This document shows, piece after piece, positions 25,951 through 36,200 of a stretch of DNA of 64,000 nt; position 1 is the first letter of the stretch; each line of letters begins with the position of its first letter. Where the stretch lies: positions 186,001 to 250,000 of the forward strand of contig NZ_SJEY01000005.1 of NCBI RefSeq assembly GCF_004761875.1, written 5' to 3'. A program made the translations under genes and the position numbers. Origin of the DNA: Roseovarius aestuariivivens. Its GTDB lineage: Bacteria; Pseudomonadota; Alphaproteobacteria; Rhodobacterales; Rhodobacteraceae. The notes beneath the pieces were generated by a model that had not been told where the DNA came from, did no database searches, and saw nothing but the letters and a program-made list of their open reading frames with translations.

Positions 25951-26946
25951 ATGGCCACCCGGAAAAAGTCAGCCAAACCAAATGTTTCCGCAGACGAACT
26001 GAAGCAATATTACCGCGATATGCTGTTGATCCGCCGATTCGAGGAGAAGGCGGGTCAGCTTTACGGCATGGGGCTTATTGGCGGCTTCTGTCACCTTTAT
26101 ATCGGACAGGAAGCGGTGGTCGTCGGTCTTGAATCCGCGGCCGAGGAGGGTGACAAGCGCGTCACAACCTATCGCGACCACGGCCACATGCTGGCCTGCG
26201 GGATGGATCCCAACGGCGTCATGGCCGAGCTGACCGGCCGTGAGGGCGGCTATTCCAAAGGCAAGGGCGGCTCGATGCACATGTTCAGCAAGGAAAAGGA
26301 TTTCTACGGCGGGCATGGTATCGTCGGCGCGAATGTGCCGCTTGGGGCCGGTCTGGCGCTTGCGGATCAATACAAGGGCAACGATCGCGTCACCTTCACT
26401 TATTTCGGCGATGGCGCCGCGAACCAGGGCCAGGTGTACGAGACGTTCAACATGGCGGCGGTCTGGAAACTGCCGGTGGTTTTCGTGATCGAGAACAACC
26501 AGTACGCCATGGGCACCTCGATGAAGCGCTCCACCTCGACGCCCGACATTCACACGCGCGGTGAGGCGTTCGGTATTCCCGGCGAGGCGGTGGACGGTAT
26601 GGACGTGCTGGCCGTACGCGACGCGGGCAAGAAAGCCGTAGATCACTGCCGGGCGGGCAAGGGGCCCTACATCCTCGAACTGATGACCTATCGCTATCGC
26701 GGCCATTCCATGTCGGACCCTGCGAAGTATCGCACCCGCGAGGAAGTGCAGAAGATGCGCGATGAAAAGGACTGTATCGAACACGTGCGCGATCTGCTGC
26801 TCAGCGGCAAGCACGCCACCGAGGACGATCTGAAAGCCATTGACAAGGAGATCAAGGGCATCGTGAACGGTGCGGCCGAATTCTCCAAGGAAAGCCCGGA
26901 ACCGGCGGTCGACGAGCTTTGGACCGATATCGTGCGCGAAGCGTAA
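25951..26946 (+). CDS. pdhA: Pyruvate dehydrogenase E1 component, alpha subunit
   Basis: 331 residues. The thiamine-pyrophosphate motif runs from GDGAANQG to ENNQYAMG (about residues 151-186), and the phosphorylation-loop-like YRYRGHSMSDPAKYR region lies near 247. It decarboxylates pyruvate together with the beta subunit. An AGGAG ribosome site lies upstream. It is first of three co-directional genes for the complex; 28 bp separate it from pdhB. Confidence 0.95.
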   Translation: MATRKKSAKPNVSADELKQYYRDMLLIRRFEEKAGQLYGMGLIGGFCHLYIGQEAVVVGLESAAEEGDKRVTTYRDHGHMLACGMDPNGVMAELTGREGGYSKGKGGSMHMFSKEKDFYGGHGIVGANVPLGAGLALADQYKGNDRVTFTYFGDGAANQGQVYETFNMAAVWKLPVVFVIENNQYAMGTSMKRSTSTPDIHTRGEAFGIPGEAVDGMDVLAVRDAGKKAVDHCRAGKGPYILELMTYRYRGHSMSDPAKYRTREEVQKMRDEKDCIEHVRDLLLSGKHATEDDLKAIDKEIKGIVNGAAEFSKESPEPAVDELWTDIVREA

Positions 26947-26974
26947 GCGACAGAGATTGCAGGAGATATAACAG

Positions 26975-28369
26975 ATGCCCACAGAAATTCTGATGCCCGC
27001 CCTGTCGCCCACGATGGAGGAAGGCACGCTGGCCAAATGGCTGGTCAAGGAAGGTGACACGGTCAATTCCGGTGACATCATGGCCGAGATCGAGACCGAC
27101 AAGGCCACCATGGAATTCGAAGCCGTCGACGAAGGCACCATCGGCAAGATCCTGATCGAGGAAGGCACCGAGGGCGTGAAAGTGAACACGCCCATCGCCG
27201 TGCTGCTGGAGGAAGGCGAAAGCGCCGACGATATCGGCGAGATCAGCGCCGAGCCGCCGGAAAGCGGGGACGACGACGGCGGGGAAGAGAAAGAGGACAG
27301 CAGCGCCGAAGACGGCAGCGCCCCTGCCCCCTCTGCCCCGGCCAAGGTGGCGCAAAATATCGAGCCGGACTGGCCCGAAGGCACCGAGATGAAGAAGATG
27401 ACCGTGCGCGAGGCGCTCAATTCGGCGATGGCCGAAGAGATGCGCAACGACGACACCGTCTTTATCATGGGCGAGGAGGTGGCCGAGTACCAGGGCGCCT
27501 ACAAGATCACGCAAGGCCTGCTGGACGAGTTCGGCGCCCGACGCGTGATCGACACACCCATCACCGAGCATGGCTTTGCCGGGATCGGTGTCGGCGCAAG
27601 CTGGGGCGGGCTGAAGCCGATCGTGGAGTTCATGACCTGGAACTTCGCGATGCAGGCGATCGACCAGATCATCAACTCTGCGGCCAAGACGCTTTACATG
27701 TCGGGCGGCCAGATGGGCAGCCCCATCGTGTTCCGTGGCCCGAATGGCGCGGCCGCGCGCGTGGCGGCTCAGCACAGCCAGGATTATGCGGCTTGGTACA
27801 GCCATGTCCCGGGGCTGAAGGTCATCCAGCCTTACACCGCAGCCGACGCCAAGGGTCTGCTCAAATCCGCGATCCGCGACCCGAACCCGGTCGTGTTCCT
27901 GGAAAACGAGATCCTTTACGGCAAGAGCTTCGAAGTGCCCGTTCTGGATGATTTCACGATTCCAATCGGCAAGGCGCGCGTGGCGCGCGAGGGCACAGAC
28001 GTGACCATCGTGAGCTTCGGCATCGGCATGACCTACGCAATGGAAGCCGCCGAAAAGCTGGCCGAAGATGGGATCGAGGCGGAGGTGATCGACCTGCGGT
28101 CTTTGCGTCCGCTCGACTATGACACGGTGATCGCCAGCGTGCAGAAGACCAACCGCTGCGTGACCGTCGAAGAAGGCTTCCCCGTCTGTTCCATCGGCAA
28201 CCATCTGAGTGCGATCCTGATGCAGCGGGCCTTCGACTGGCTGGATGCGCCGGTGATCAACTGCACCGGCAAGGACGTGCCCATGCCCTATGCGGCCAAT
28301 CTCGAAAAGCTGGCGCTGACCTCGACCGCAGAGGTTCTGGATGCCGTCAAACAAGTGACCTACCGGTAA
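26975..28369 (+). CDS. pdhB: Pyruvate dehydrogenase E1 beta subunit with N-terminal lipoyl domain
   Basis: 464 residues. Residues 1-80 are a lipoyl domain with the lipoylated Lys43 in ETDKATMEF. An acidic Ala/Pro linker (about 85-125) follows, then a full E1-beta transketolase domain (from about 138). The extra lipoyl domain on E1-beta is known in several alphaproteobacteria. The first 84 bases are identical to those of pdhC, including silent positions. Confidence 0.95.
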   Translation: MPTEILMPALSPTMEEGTLAKWLVKEGDTVNSGDIMAEIETDKATMEFEAVDEGTIGKILIEEGTEGVKVNTPIAVLLEEGESADDIGEISAEPPESGDDDGGEEKEDSSAEDGSAPAPSAPAKVAQNIEPDWPEGTEMKKMTVREALNSAMAEEMRNDDTVFIMGEEVAEYQGAYKITQGLLDEFGARRVIDTPITEHGFAGIGVGASWGGLKPIVEFMTWNFAMQAIDQIINSAAKTLYMSGGQMGSPIVFRGPNGAAARVAAQHSQDYAAWYSHVPGLKVIQPYTAADAKGLLKSAIRDPNPVVFLENEILYGKSFEVPVLDDFTIPIGKARVAREGTDVTIVSFGIGMTYAMEAAEKLAEDGIEAEVIDLRSLRPLDYDTVIASVQKTNRCVTVEEGFPVCSIGNHLSAILMQRAFDWLDAPVINCTGKDVPMPYAANLEKLALTSTAEVLDAVKQVTYR

Positions 28370-28382
28370 GGAGCGCGACGCG

Positions 28383-29741
28383 ATGCCCACAGAAATTCTG
28401 ATGCCCGCCCTGTCGCCCACGATGGAGGAAGGCACGCTGGCCAAATGGCTGGTCAAGGAAGGTGACGAGGTCAACTCGGGCGATCTTCTGGCCGAGATCG
28501 AGACCGACAAGGCGACGATGGAGTTTGAAGCGGTCGATGAAGGCACCATCGGCAAGATCCTCGTCGAGGAAGGCACCGAAGGCGTGAAGGTAAATACGCC
28601 CATCGCCGTGCTGCTGGAAGAAGGCGAAAGTGCCGACGATATCGGCGAGGTCAGCGCCGCGCCGAAGGATGACGGCGGCGATGACGACAAGAGCGAGGAA
28701 AAGCCCGCCAAATCGGAAAGCGGCGGCGGTGGCGGCGGCGGTGCCAGCAAGGCGAGCCCCGAGGACGCGCCCGACACCCCTGCCCCGGCTGCCCCCAAAT
28801 CCGAGGATGGCGAGCGCATCTTTGCCTCGCCGCTGGCGCGGCGGATCGCCAAGCAGAAAGGCCTCGATCTCACGCAGATCAAGGGCTCCGGTCCGCATGG
28901 CCGGATCGTGAAGGCCGATGTGGAATCCGCCCAGCCCGGCAAGAAAGCCGAGGCCGCCAAGAGCGAGGCCAAGTCCGAGGCCGCGCCCGCTGCGGCGTCT
29001 GCCCCTGCCGGGCCGTCGGCGGATGCGGTGCTCAAGATGTACCAGAACCGCGAGTTCGAGGAGGTCAAGCTCGACGGGATGCGCAAGACGATTGCCGCGC
29101 GTCTCACCGAGGCCAAGCAGACCATCCCGCATTTCTACTTGCGGCGCGACATCAAGCTCGACGCACTTCTGAAGTTCCGCAGCCAGCTCAACAAGCAGCT
29201 TGAGGCGCGCGGCGTAAAGCTCTCGGTCAACGACTTCATCATCAAGGCAAGTGCCCTGGCCCTGCAGGCCGTACCGGATGCCAATGCCGTCTGGGCCGGC
29301 GACCGGGTGCTGAAACTGAAGCCGTCGGACGTGGCCGTGGCCGTGGCCATTGAGGGCGGGCTGTTCACGCCAGTTCTCAAGGACGCGCATATGAAGTCGC
29401 TCTCGACTCTCTCAGCAGAGATGAAGGATCTGGCGACGCGCGCGCGCGACCGCAAGCTGAGCCCGGAGGAATATCAGGGCGGCAGTTTCGCCATTTCCAA
29501 CCTTGGCATGTTCGGGATCGACAATTTCGACGCGGTGATCAACCCGCCCCATGGCGGGATTTTGGCCGTCGGTTCGGGCGTGAAGAAGCCCATCGTCGGC
29601 GAGGATGGAGAGCTGACCTCGGCCACCATCATGAGCGTGACGCTGTCGGTCGATCACCGGGTGATCGACGGGGCGCTCGGGGCGCAGTTGCTGGAGCAGA
29701 TCGTGCAGAATCTTGAGAACCCAATGATGATGCTGGCCTGA
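28383..29741 (+). CDS. pdhC: Pyruvate dehydrogenase E2, dihydrolipoamide acetyltransferase
   Basis: 452 residues: lipoyl domain (1-80, Lys43), a Gly/Ala/Pro-rich linker with a run of glycines near 118, a peripheral-subunit-binding domain (about 140-175, [14 protein letters not shown]), a second linker, and the catalytic core ending with the active-site HRVIDG motif near 424. It transfers the acetyl group to CoA. The E3 gene is not in the window. Confidence 0.95.
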   Translation: MPTEILMPALSPTMEEGTLAKWLVKEGDEVNSGDLLAEIETDKATMEFEAVDEGTIGKILVEEGTEGVKVNTPIAVLLEEGESADDIGEVSAAPKDDGGDDDKSEEKPAKSESGGGGGGGASKASPEDAPDTPAPAAPKSEDGERIFASPLARRIAKQKGLDLTQIKGSGPHGRIVKADVESAQPGKKAEAAKSEAKSEAAPAAASAPAGPSADAVLKMYQNREFEEVKLDGMRKTIAARLTEAKQTIPHFYLRRDIKLDALLKFRSQLNKQLEARGVKLSVNDFIIKASALALQAVPDANAVWAGDRVLKLKPSDVAVAVAIEGGLFTPVLKDAHMKSLSTLSAEMKDLATRARDRKLSPEEYQGGSFAISNLGMFGIDNFDAVINPPHGGILAVGSGVKKPIVGEDGELTSATIMSVTLSVDHRVIDGALGAQLLEQIVQNLENPMMMLA

Positions 29742-29767
29742 ACCGGACGGGGACACCGCGACACACG

Positions 29768-29798
29768 AAGGCCGGGGCAAAACACCCCGGCCTTTTTC
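29768..29798 (+). terminator. Intrinsic terminator of the pdh operon
   Basis: AAGGCCGGGG pairs with CCCCGGCCTT over a 7-base loop and runs into TTTTTC, 27 bases after the pdhC stop. Confidence 0.9.
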
Positions 29799-29819
29799 TT
29801 TGCGGTGCGGGGCTATTGA

Positions 29820-31031
29820 TCAGGTCAGGGCGAACACCGCCAGACCACCGGCCAGCCAACCAAATGCCAGCAAGGCCAGCCAATAAAGCACGCGGTCCAG
29901 GCCGCCGCCGTGGTCATGGTCATGATCGTGGTCGTGATCGTGCCCTTCGCGGCCTTGCCACGCCAGCCACCCGAAGACGGCTGTCAGACCGAGAAATGCC
30001 AGGTTCATCCAGGAGGTATAGTCGACCTGAAACCGCTCCGTGGGCTCGACCAGACCCCGAGATGCGCTTTGCGGATCAAGCCCCAGAAGTGCAAAGCCGT
30101 AGTGGATGGCCAAGGCCGTGAGAACCAGCGCCGCAAGGAATAGCGCCGCGATATAGGCCGCCATTTTCCAGCCATAGAACCGGGCGTGCACGCGGATCAC
30201 GGGGAACACCACCAGATCGGAGAAAATGAAGGCCATGATGCCGGCCACGCTGACGCCATTCGCGAAAAGCAACCCGGCGAGGGGAATATTGCCCATTGAG
30301 CCGATGAAGGTGAAAAACGCCGCGACCGGGCCGATGACGGCATGCGACAGCACTTCGGCGAAGCTGCGGCTTCCCTCTTCTCCCGTTCCGGGAAAAAGCC
30401 ACGTGAAAAAATCTGCCGGCACGAAGGCCGCGATGATCCCGGCGACCGTGAAGCCAACCGTCACGTCCTTCCAGACCATCTGCCATTCCATGAGATAAGA
30501 CTTGGCCAGTTTGCGCCAGAGAGCGGGAGACTGCGCAAGATCCGCGGGATCTTCGGGCTGATCCGCGTCGCCGGCCTCCAAAGCATGGCGCACGGCCTCG
30601 ATCTGTTTTTGCGGCCGCCACAGCGCCACGAGTGCCCACATCACCCCGATTAGGACGAGCCCGCCTACATACTCCGCCACCACGAAATGCCAACTGAGAA
30701 AGACCGAAATCACGATGCCCAGTTCGATCACGAGGTTGGTCGAGGCAAGCAGAAACGCCATCGATGGCACGAAACCCGCCCCTTTCGCAAACAGCGCCCG
30801 CGCCGACGCGAGCGCCGAAAAACTACAGGACGAGGACAGGAAGCCAAATACGGCCGCGCGCGAGACAGATCCGAGATTCTCGTCGCCCATGGCCTGTTGC
30901 ATCCTGTCCCGGCTGACGAAAAGCTGGATCGCCGCGCTGATAAGATAGCCAAGCCCGAAGGCCCAGAACGCAACCCAGAAGAAGCCGAGCGATGTCAGAG
31001 CTGCGTCAGCCCAGCCTTGCAAAAAATCCAT
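29820..31031 (-). CDS. Permease (DUF318/ArsP-like family) with His/Asp-rich loop
   Basis: 403 residues from ATG 31031. About eight to ten hydrophobic helices are present, with the family block FLSSSCSFSALASARALF near residue 58 and a second matching repeat near 240 (IGSMGNIPLAG). A cytoplasmic-looking segment of alternating His-Asp pairs (HDHDHDHDHDH, near 375) is a probable metal-binding loop. Relatives include ArsP organoarsenical exporters and uncharacterised permeases. The metal loop suggests transport or sensing of a divalent metal, which is inference. Confidence 0.78.
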   Translation of the reverse strand: MDFLQGWADAALTSLGFFWVAFWAFGLGYLISAAIQLFVSRDRMQQAMGDENLGSVSRAAVFGFLSSSCSFSALASARALFAKGAGFVPSMAFLLASTNLVIELGIVISVFLSWHFVVAEYVGGLVLIGVMWALVALWRPQKQIEAVRHALEAGDADQPEDPADLAQSPALWRKLAKSYLMEWQMVWKDVTVGFTVAGIIAAFVPADFFTWLFPGTGEEGSRSFAEVLSHAVIGPVAAFFTFIGSMGNIPLAGLLFANGVSVAGIMAFIFSDLVVFPVIRVHARFYGWKMAAYIAALFLAALVLTALAIHYGFALLGLDPQSASRGLVEPTERFQVDYTSWMNLAFLGLTAVFGWLAWQGREGHDHDHDHDHDHGGGLDRVLYWLALLAFGWLAGGLAVFALT

Positions 31032-31207
31032 GAAGTCCACCTGTGCCTTTCGACAAATGAACGCTTGGGCCAAGGGCCTGTTCCAACGCACCGCAACAAT
31101 GAGCCAGGATTTCCAGACTTGACGCGTGCACCGACAAGGCGCAGCATGACGCTACGTTATTTTACACCATGGCTCATTTATTTTCGGGCCGCTAAGGATT
31201 TTAGATC

Positions 31208-31546
31208 ATGGCATTTTCACCCGCCTTTACCGTGGACATCGTATTGCTGTGCCGTGTCGTCGGCATCTTGGGATTTTCGCTTTACGTCATCGGGTTCTTT
31301 TTACTCTGCTCCGGACGGCTCGACAGCCGGGGGCCAACCTATTTCCTGTTCATTCTGTCGGCGTCGTCTTGTGTGATGATTTCCCTGGTCGTCGATTTCA
31401 ACCTCGGCGCCGCCCTGATCCAGTTCTTCTATTTTATGATGGCTCTGATCACGGTCAGTCGCCATTACCGCGGCTGGCGCTTCAACAAGGCGCTTTTGCT
31501 GACGCCGTCACAGCGCGTGCGAGGCGGCGCGCTTGATCAGTCCTGA
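31208..31546 (+). CDS. Small membrane protein, CBU_0592-like family
   Basis: 112 residues with three hydrophobic helices (about 8-32, 43-62, 65-84) and a basic, hydrophilic C-terminal tail starting SRHYRGWRFN. The layout fits the CBU_0592-type small membrane proteins of unknown function. An AAGGA site lies upstream. Its 3' end overlaps the convergent gene by 10 bases. Confidence 0.65.
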   Translation: MAFSPAFTVDIVLLCRVVGILGFSLYVIGFFLLCSGRLDSRGPTYFLFILSASSCVMISLVVDFNLGAALIQFFYFMMALITVSRHYRGWRFNKALLLTPSQRVRGGALDQS

Positions 31547-31971
31547 CGCATTTCGCGTTGACGCATCGGCATCGCGTCGATGGTGCGCCGCAGCGTATCG
31601 ACTGGGATCACGCTGTCCGAACGGAGCTTGATGCCGCCGTCCTTGCCGACCAGCAGCATCAGAAAGCTTTGGGGCGCAAGTCTCTGGCGCAAGGCGCCTT
31701 TTTCGTCCGGCGCCGTATCGGACAAGACGACGATATCTCGCTCTCTCAGATCCGGTTCGGACGCCGCCAGCTTTGCCATAGCCGCTCTATAGGTCGGGTC
31801 GTCCGGCGACGGTGCGAAAAGGACCAAGGGACGATTCTTCCAGCGATAGGGCGAAAGTGCGGTTTCGTCTGCCCCGAGCGGTCGAAACAGAAAATCGCCC
31901 GCTGCCGCACCACCACCGAGCCCGGCAGCCGCAAGACAGAACAGCGCCGAGATACGAACGAGAGATCGCAT
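31537..31971 (-). CDS. Secreted DUF4174 domain protein
   Basis: 144 residues from ATG 31971: a signal peptide (about 1-25, cleaved near AAAGD), then a thioredoxin-like region with RPLVLFAPSPDDP and a LLVGKDGGIKLR strand, as in DUF4174. These proteins lack the redox CxxC of thioredoxin, and none is seen here. Probably periplasmic; function unknown. Confidence 0.72.
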   Translation of the reverse strand: MRSLVRISALFCLAAAGLGGGAAAGDFLFRPLGADETALSPYRWKNRPLVLFAPSPDDPTYRAAMAKLAASEPDLRERDIVVLSDTAPDEKGALRQRLAPQSFLMLLVGKDGGIKLRSDSVIPVDTLRRTIDAMPMRQREMRQD

Positions 31972-32032
31972 GAAAGGTGTCCCAAGTCGGTTTGAAATCG
32001 AGGCGACGCGCACAAAGTGCGCGACGCGTCGG

Positions 32033-32839
32033 TCAGCGCACGCCCAATAGCTGGTCCATGGCCACGGAGGGCTGCGCACAGCCAGCCTCGCCCACGATCT
32101 TTGCCGGCACGCCTGCCACGGTCTTGCACGGCGGCACCTCTTGCAGAACGACAGACCCCGCGGCGATACGCGAACAATAGCCGACCTTGATGTTGCCCAA
32201 AACCTTGGCACCCGCGCCGATCAGCACCCCGTCGCCGATCTTCGGATGGCGATCCTCTTCTTCCTTGCCGGTACCGCCAAGGGTCACGGAATGCAGCATT
32301 GAGACGTTATCGCCCACGACCGCCGTTTCCCCGATCACGATCGAATGCGCATGATCGATCATGATGCCCTTGCCGATCCGTGCGGCGGGATGGATATCGA
32401 CGCCGAACACTTCGGAACAGCGCATCTGAAAGAACCGCGCCATGTCGCGCCGTTTTTGCCGCCACAGCCAATTGGCCACGCGATACGCCTGAATCGCCTG
32501 AAAGCCCTTGAAGAACAGCATCGGCAGCAGGAACCGGTCGCAGGCCGGGTCACGGTCATAGACCGCCACGATATCCGCGCGGGCGGCGTGCCCGATCTCT
32601 GCCTCGTCGGCATAGGCCATGTCGCAGATTTCCCGGAGGATCTGCTCGGGCATTTCCGTCGAGGCCAACTTGAGCGAAATGCGATAGGCCAGCGCGGATT
32701 CGATGGTCTTGTGGTGCAGGATCGACGAATGCACCAAACCGCCCAAAAGCGGTTCTTCGGCGATACTCGTCTCAGCCTCGGATTTGATCCGTGCCCAGAC
32801 CGGGTCCAGTTCGGCCAGTTTTGCGTGCGTCTCGGGCAT
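32033..32839 (-). CDS. cysE: Serine O-acetyltransferase
   Basis: 268 residues. A helical N-terminal domain is followed by left-handed beta-helix hexapeptide repeats (about 165-240) with the catalytic IDHAHS His and the GGTGK loop. It makes O-acetylserine for cysteine synthesis. It is divergent from the DksA/TraR-like gene across a 68-bp AT-richer spacer. Confidence 0.93.
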   Translation of the reverse strand: MPETHAKLAELDPVWARIKSEAETSIAEEPLLGGLVHSSILHHKTIESALAYRISLKLASTEMPEQILREICDMAYADEAEIGHAARADIVAVYDRDPACDRFLLPMLFFKGFQAIQAYRVANWLWRQKRRDMARFFQMRCSEVFGVDIHPAARIGKGIMIDHAHSIVIGETAVVGDNVSMLHSVTLGGTGKEEEDRHPKIGDGVLIGAGAKVLGNIKVGYCSRIAAGSVVLQEVPPCKTVAGVPAKIVGEAGCAQPSVAMDQLLGVR

Positions 32840-32907
32840 GGTTGTGCTCCTTGTCGTCGAAAACAGACTATACCAAATAAGGACCTTCGGTAAAATGCAA
32901 AGCCGTT

Positions 32908-33264
32908 ATGGGGAAAATCACGAATATGTATGGCCAGGGCAACGACGAAATCCGCTCAGAGATCGCCGCGCGGCTTGCCGCACTGGATGATGAGGATATG
33001 CGCGGTTCAGCCGGAAAGGCGACGGTCGAACTTGATCAGCAGGCCGTGGGGCGGCTGAGCCGGATGGACGCATTGCAAAACCAGGCCATGGCACACGCCA
33101 CAAGCGCGCGCCGCGAGAGCGAACGCCGCCGGCTGCACGCGGCTCTCGCCCGGATGGACGAGGGAGAGTTCGGATATTGCGAGGATTGCGCAGATGAAAT
33201 CGCCGAAGGACGGCTGCGGTTCGATCCCGCAGCCGTGAGATGCGTGGACTGCGCCCGCGGCTAG
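32908..33264 (+). CDS. DksA/TraR family zinc-finger protein
   Basis: 118 residues: a helical N-terminal part and a C-terminal zinc finger CxxC-x17-CxxC (CEDC ... CVDC). DksA-type proteins bind RNA polymerase through the secondary channel and tune promoters with ppGpp. This one lacks the long DksA N-terminal coiled coil, like TraR/YbiI types. ATG 32926 is an alternative start. The gene ends 4 bases inside the convergent GTA g15 end. Confidence 0.82.
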   Translation: MGKITNMYGQGNDEIRSEIAARLAALDDEDMRGSAGKATVELDQQAVGRLSRMDALQNQAMAHATSARRESERRRLHAALARMDEGEFGYCEDCADEIAEGRLRFDPAAVRCVDCARG

Positions 33265-36200
33265 GTGGGGGGAAACGCCAAAACGCCCGGTCTGCCAGCG
33301 CCGAAGCTGGCCGAAAGCTGTGCCACGTGAAGCTCGACCCCCGCCGCTGCGCCGTCGGCGATCTGCTGCGCTGCGGTATATGTCCAGCTCGGCGTGCTGA
33401 CTATCGCTTCGCGCAGAACCTGCGGTCCCGACATCACGCGGACAAGATAACGCTCGTTTTCCTCACCCAAGGGGACGTCCGGTGTGTCCCACCGATCTCC
33501 GCCAACCCTTGTGCGGCGGATCCAGCTAAGCGTCACGTCCTGGCCCGCCTGCCCTGACAAGCGCAGGTGCACCGGCGAAAACGGCCGCAGTCCGACCCCT
33601 TCGAAGGCGAGCAGCGCATGGGAATAGGCAGGGTCGTCGAACGGACGCTGTGCCGGACCGATCCTGTAGTGCCGCGCCAATCCGCGCTTGGCTTCGCTAA
33701 GCTCGATCTGCCGAGGCGTGCCGTCAAGGCGCACCAGAAAGCTGCCTGCCGGCCAGGGCGTGGCACGCTCGGTGCTAGCCTGCCCGCGCAAACGGTACCG
33801 CAGCAGATACGTATCGCTGTCCACGAGTTCCGCGTCGCGAAACTGGATCAGCTCCCAACCGTTGGGCGTGCCGTCACCCACGGCGCACAGATTCGCGCCG
33901 TTGAGGAAGGCAAGGTCGCTGACGCTTTCCAACTGCCCGCTCAGCATCCGGACCTGAACCGCCTCACCCCGGTCGATCACCCCCGGACAAGCCGTCCAGA
34001 GCGGGGTTTCCAGCACGCCAACTGGCGTACGCGCCGCGACGATCTGATTAAGCTTGTAATTCGCGTCGTCGTCTGACGCATAAAGCGCCGCGGACCCCGG
34101 CCAGGGGGTCGCGGTCACGGCAAGATAGGGCGCGTGAGGCAGCTCTTCTCCGGTCAGGAGAGGCAAATCGAGGAAAAAGGGCGTTACAGGGATTGGGGCC
34201 GCGAACGGCTTTAGGAATACCACCTCGTCTGGCATATCAGCGGGGCGGTAGGTTTCCGGCTCGATCCGTACCGCCTCGACCTTTTGCGCGCCGCCCTGAC
34301 TGTCGACCCGGTCGATCCGGAAATAACCCTGCCCGCCCTCCTCGGGTAAGGCCAGCACATCGCCTGCGCCGGTGCTCAGTTCTGACGGCGGCAGCGTCAG
34401 GCGGACCGTGTCGGTAGCCACGCGCGCCTCGGACAACCAGCGTTCCACCGTTTGCCGGCCCTCGGCCCGCGTCATGACGAGCGGCATTTCCGAACTGGAC
34501 ACGGCGTGCGTGCGGTCATCCGGCAACACCGCCTCCTCCGAGATCACCTCGAGATCGGCATCGGCCTCGATGAAGCGCAAACGCACCCGACCAGCCAATT
34601 CAACCGTGCTGCCGCGCACCTCTTCCAACACGCCGTCGATCTCGCTGTCGCGGACGAGCCGGTCTAGGTCCACGGCGCGATCCGCCACGCCGTCCCGCAT
34701 GACAAAACGCAAAGCGCCGTCACGCTCGACCGCGTCGAATCCGAAACGCAGCATGAGCGGTTGAAGAGCCGCGCGCGCTTCGCCGATCTGATCCACGCTG
34801 TATCCCCGCACGAGACCGAAAAGCCGCGACGTGTCGCGCGCCGACAACCCGGCGCTTTCACAGATCTCTTCGACAAGACCGGCCAAGGTCCGTGCCGAAG
34901 CCCGCCCGTTGAGCCAATGGCCGCGCGCGTAGTTTGCGCCATCGCTCCACAATCCGCGATTATTGGGAAAGTGCGGATACGGGCGCAGATCCCACGCCCA
35001 GAGACAGGCACGGGTCATGTCGATCATCGGCCCGCCGTAGATTTCCGAAACAGGATTGCGCTCTGGGTCGCCCCAATACCCCAGCATGGCGCGGATGTAC
35101 TGTATTTGCATCAGCTCGTCGCGCCGGCCGTCAGAATGATATGGCAGATTCGATTCCGAAGATTTGGGATCGAGGAACTTGTTGGGCTGGTTCGTGCCCT
35201 TGTCGATTGCGGCACAGCCGTACTCGGTGAAACGCACGGGCTTCGATTGCTGGATCCAAGGTGTCGGTGTCTCCAGCCGGACGCCGTTCACACGGTCGTG
35301 GTGTTCGTTAAGCCACCAGTTGCGGATATCCTTGTACCGCCAGACCCACGGCTCCGCATGGTCGGTGTCGGTGATGGGTGTGCGGATCTGCGCGGCGCGG
35401 GCTTCTTCGGAATGGTAATACCAGTCATAGCCTTCGCCACCCTCGATATTGCCCTGCAGGTACCCAAGCTCGTAGATCGCCTCGACCCCGCTCTGTGCGT
35501 CAAGGTGATCGCGCCCGTCCCGCCAATCCGACAAGGGCATGTAGTTGTCGATGCCTATGAAATCGATATTTGCGTCGGCCCAAAGCGGATCGAGATGAAA
35601 AAAGCGATCGCCGGATCCGTCCTGTGGCTGATAGCCGAAATATTCCGACCAGTCCGCCGCATACCCTATCTTGACGTCCGGTCCGAGGATCTTGCGCACC
35701 TCCGCGGCCAGTTCGATCAGCGCGGCAACAGCCGGAAAGCTGTTATTTGCGCCACGAATCTGTGTTAGCCCGCGCATTTCAGATCCGATACAGAAGCTTT
35801 CCACACCGCCTGCCACGGCACAAAGCGCGGCCTGATGCAAAATGAACCGGCGATACCCCCACTCATCGGGTCCGTCGTAAAACACCGGGCTGTCCTGGTG
35901 CAGCCCCTGGTAACGGAGCAAGTCCACGGCATCCGTTGTCAGCGCGGTCTTGTCCTCTAACCGCACGCCATAATCCTCGGGAAAGGCGCTTGCCGCGTAG
36001 ATCGACTGGCCAAAGACCCACTCTTCGATGGGCTTCGGTCCGATGCGGAAATCTCCTGCTGAGGCGGTTCCGAAAAAGGCGGCTACCTCGGCGTCGGCGG
36101 CCGCAGTTCCGTCCGGGCTGCCGTCCTGCCCCGGCGCGAGAGGCGTGGTGATCCGCCCGCGCCACGGCAAAACCGGCTGTCCGTCTTGGCCGCCATTCGG

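Noticed and set aside
26852..29125. 757-codon open frame on the minus strand
   Set aside because: Antisense to pdhA-pdhC; its Ser/Ala/Pro-rich translation mirrors the E2 linker and lipoyl codons.
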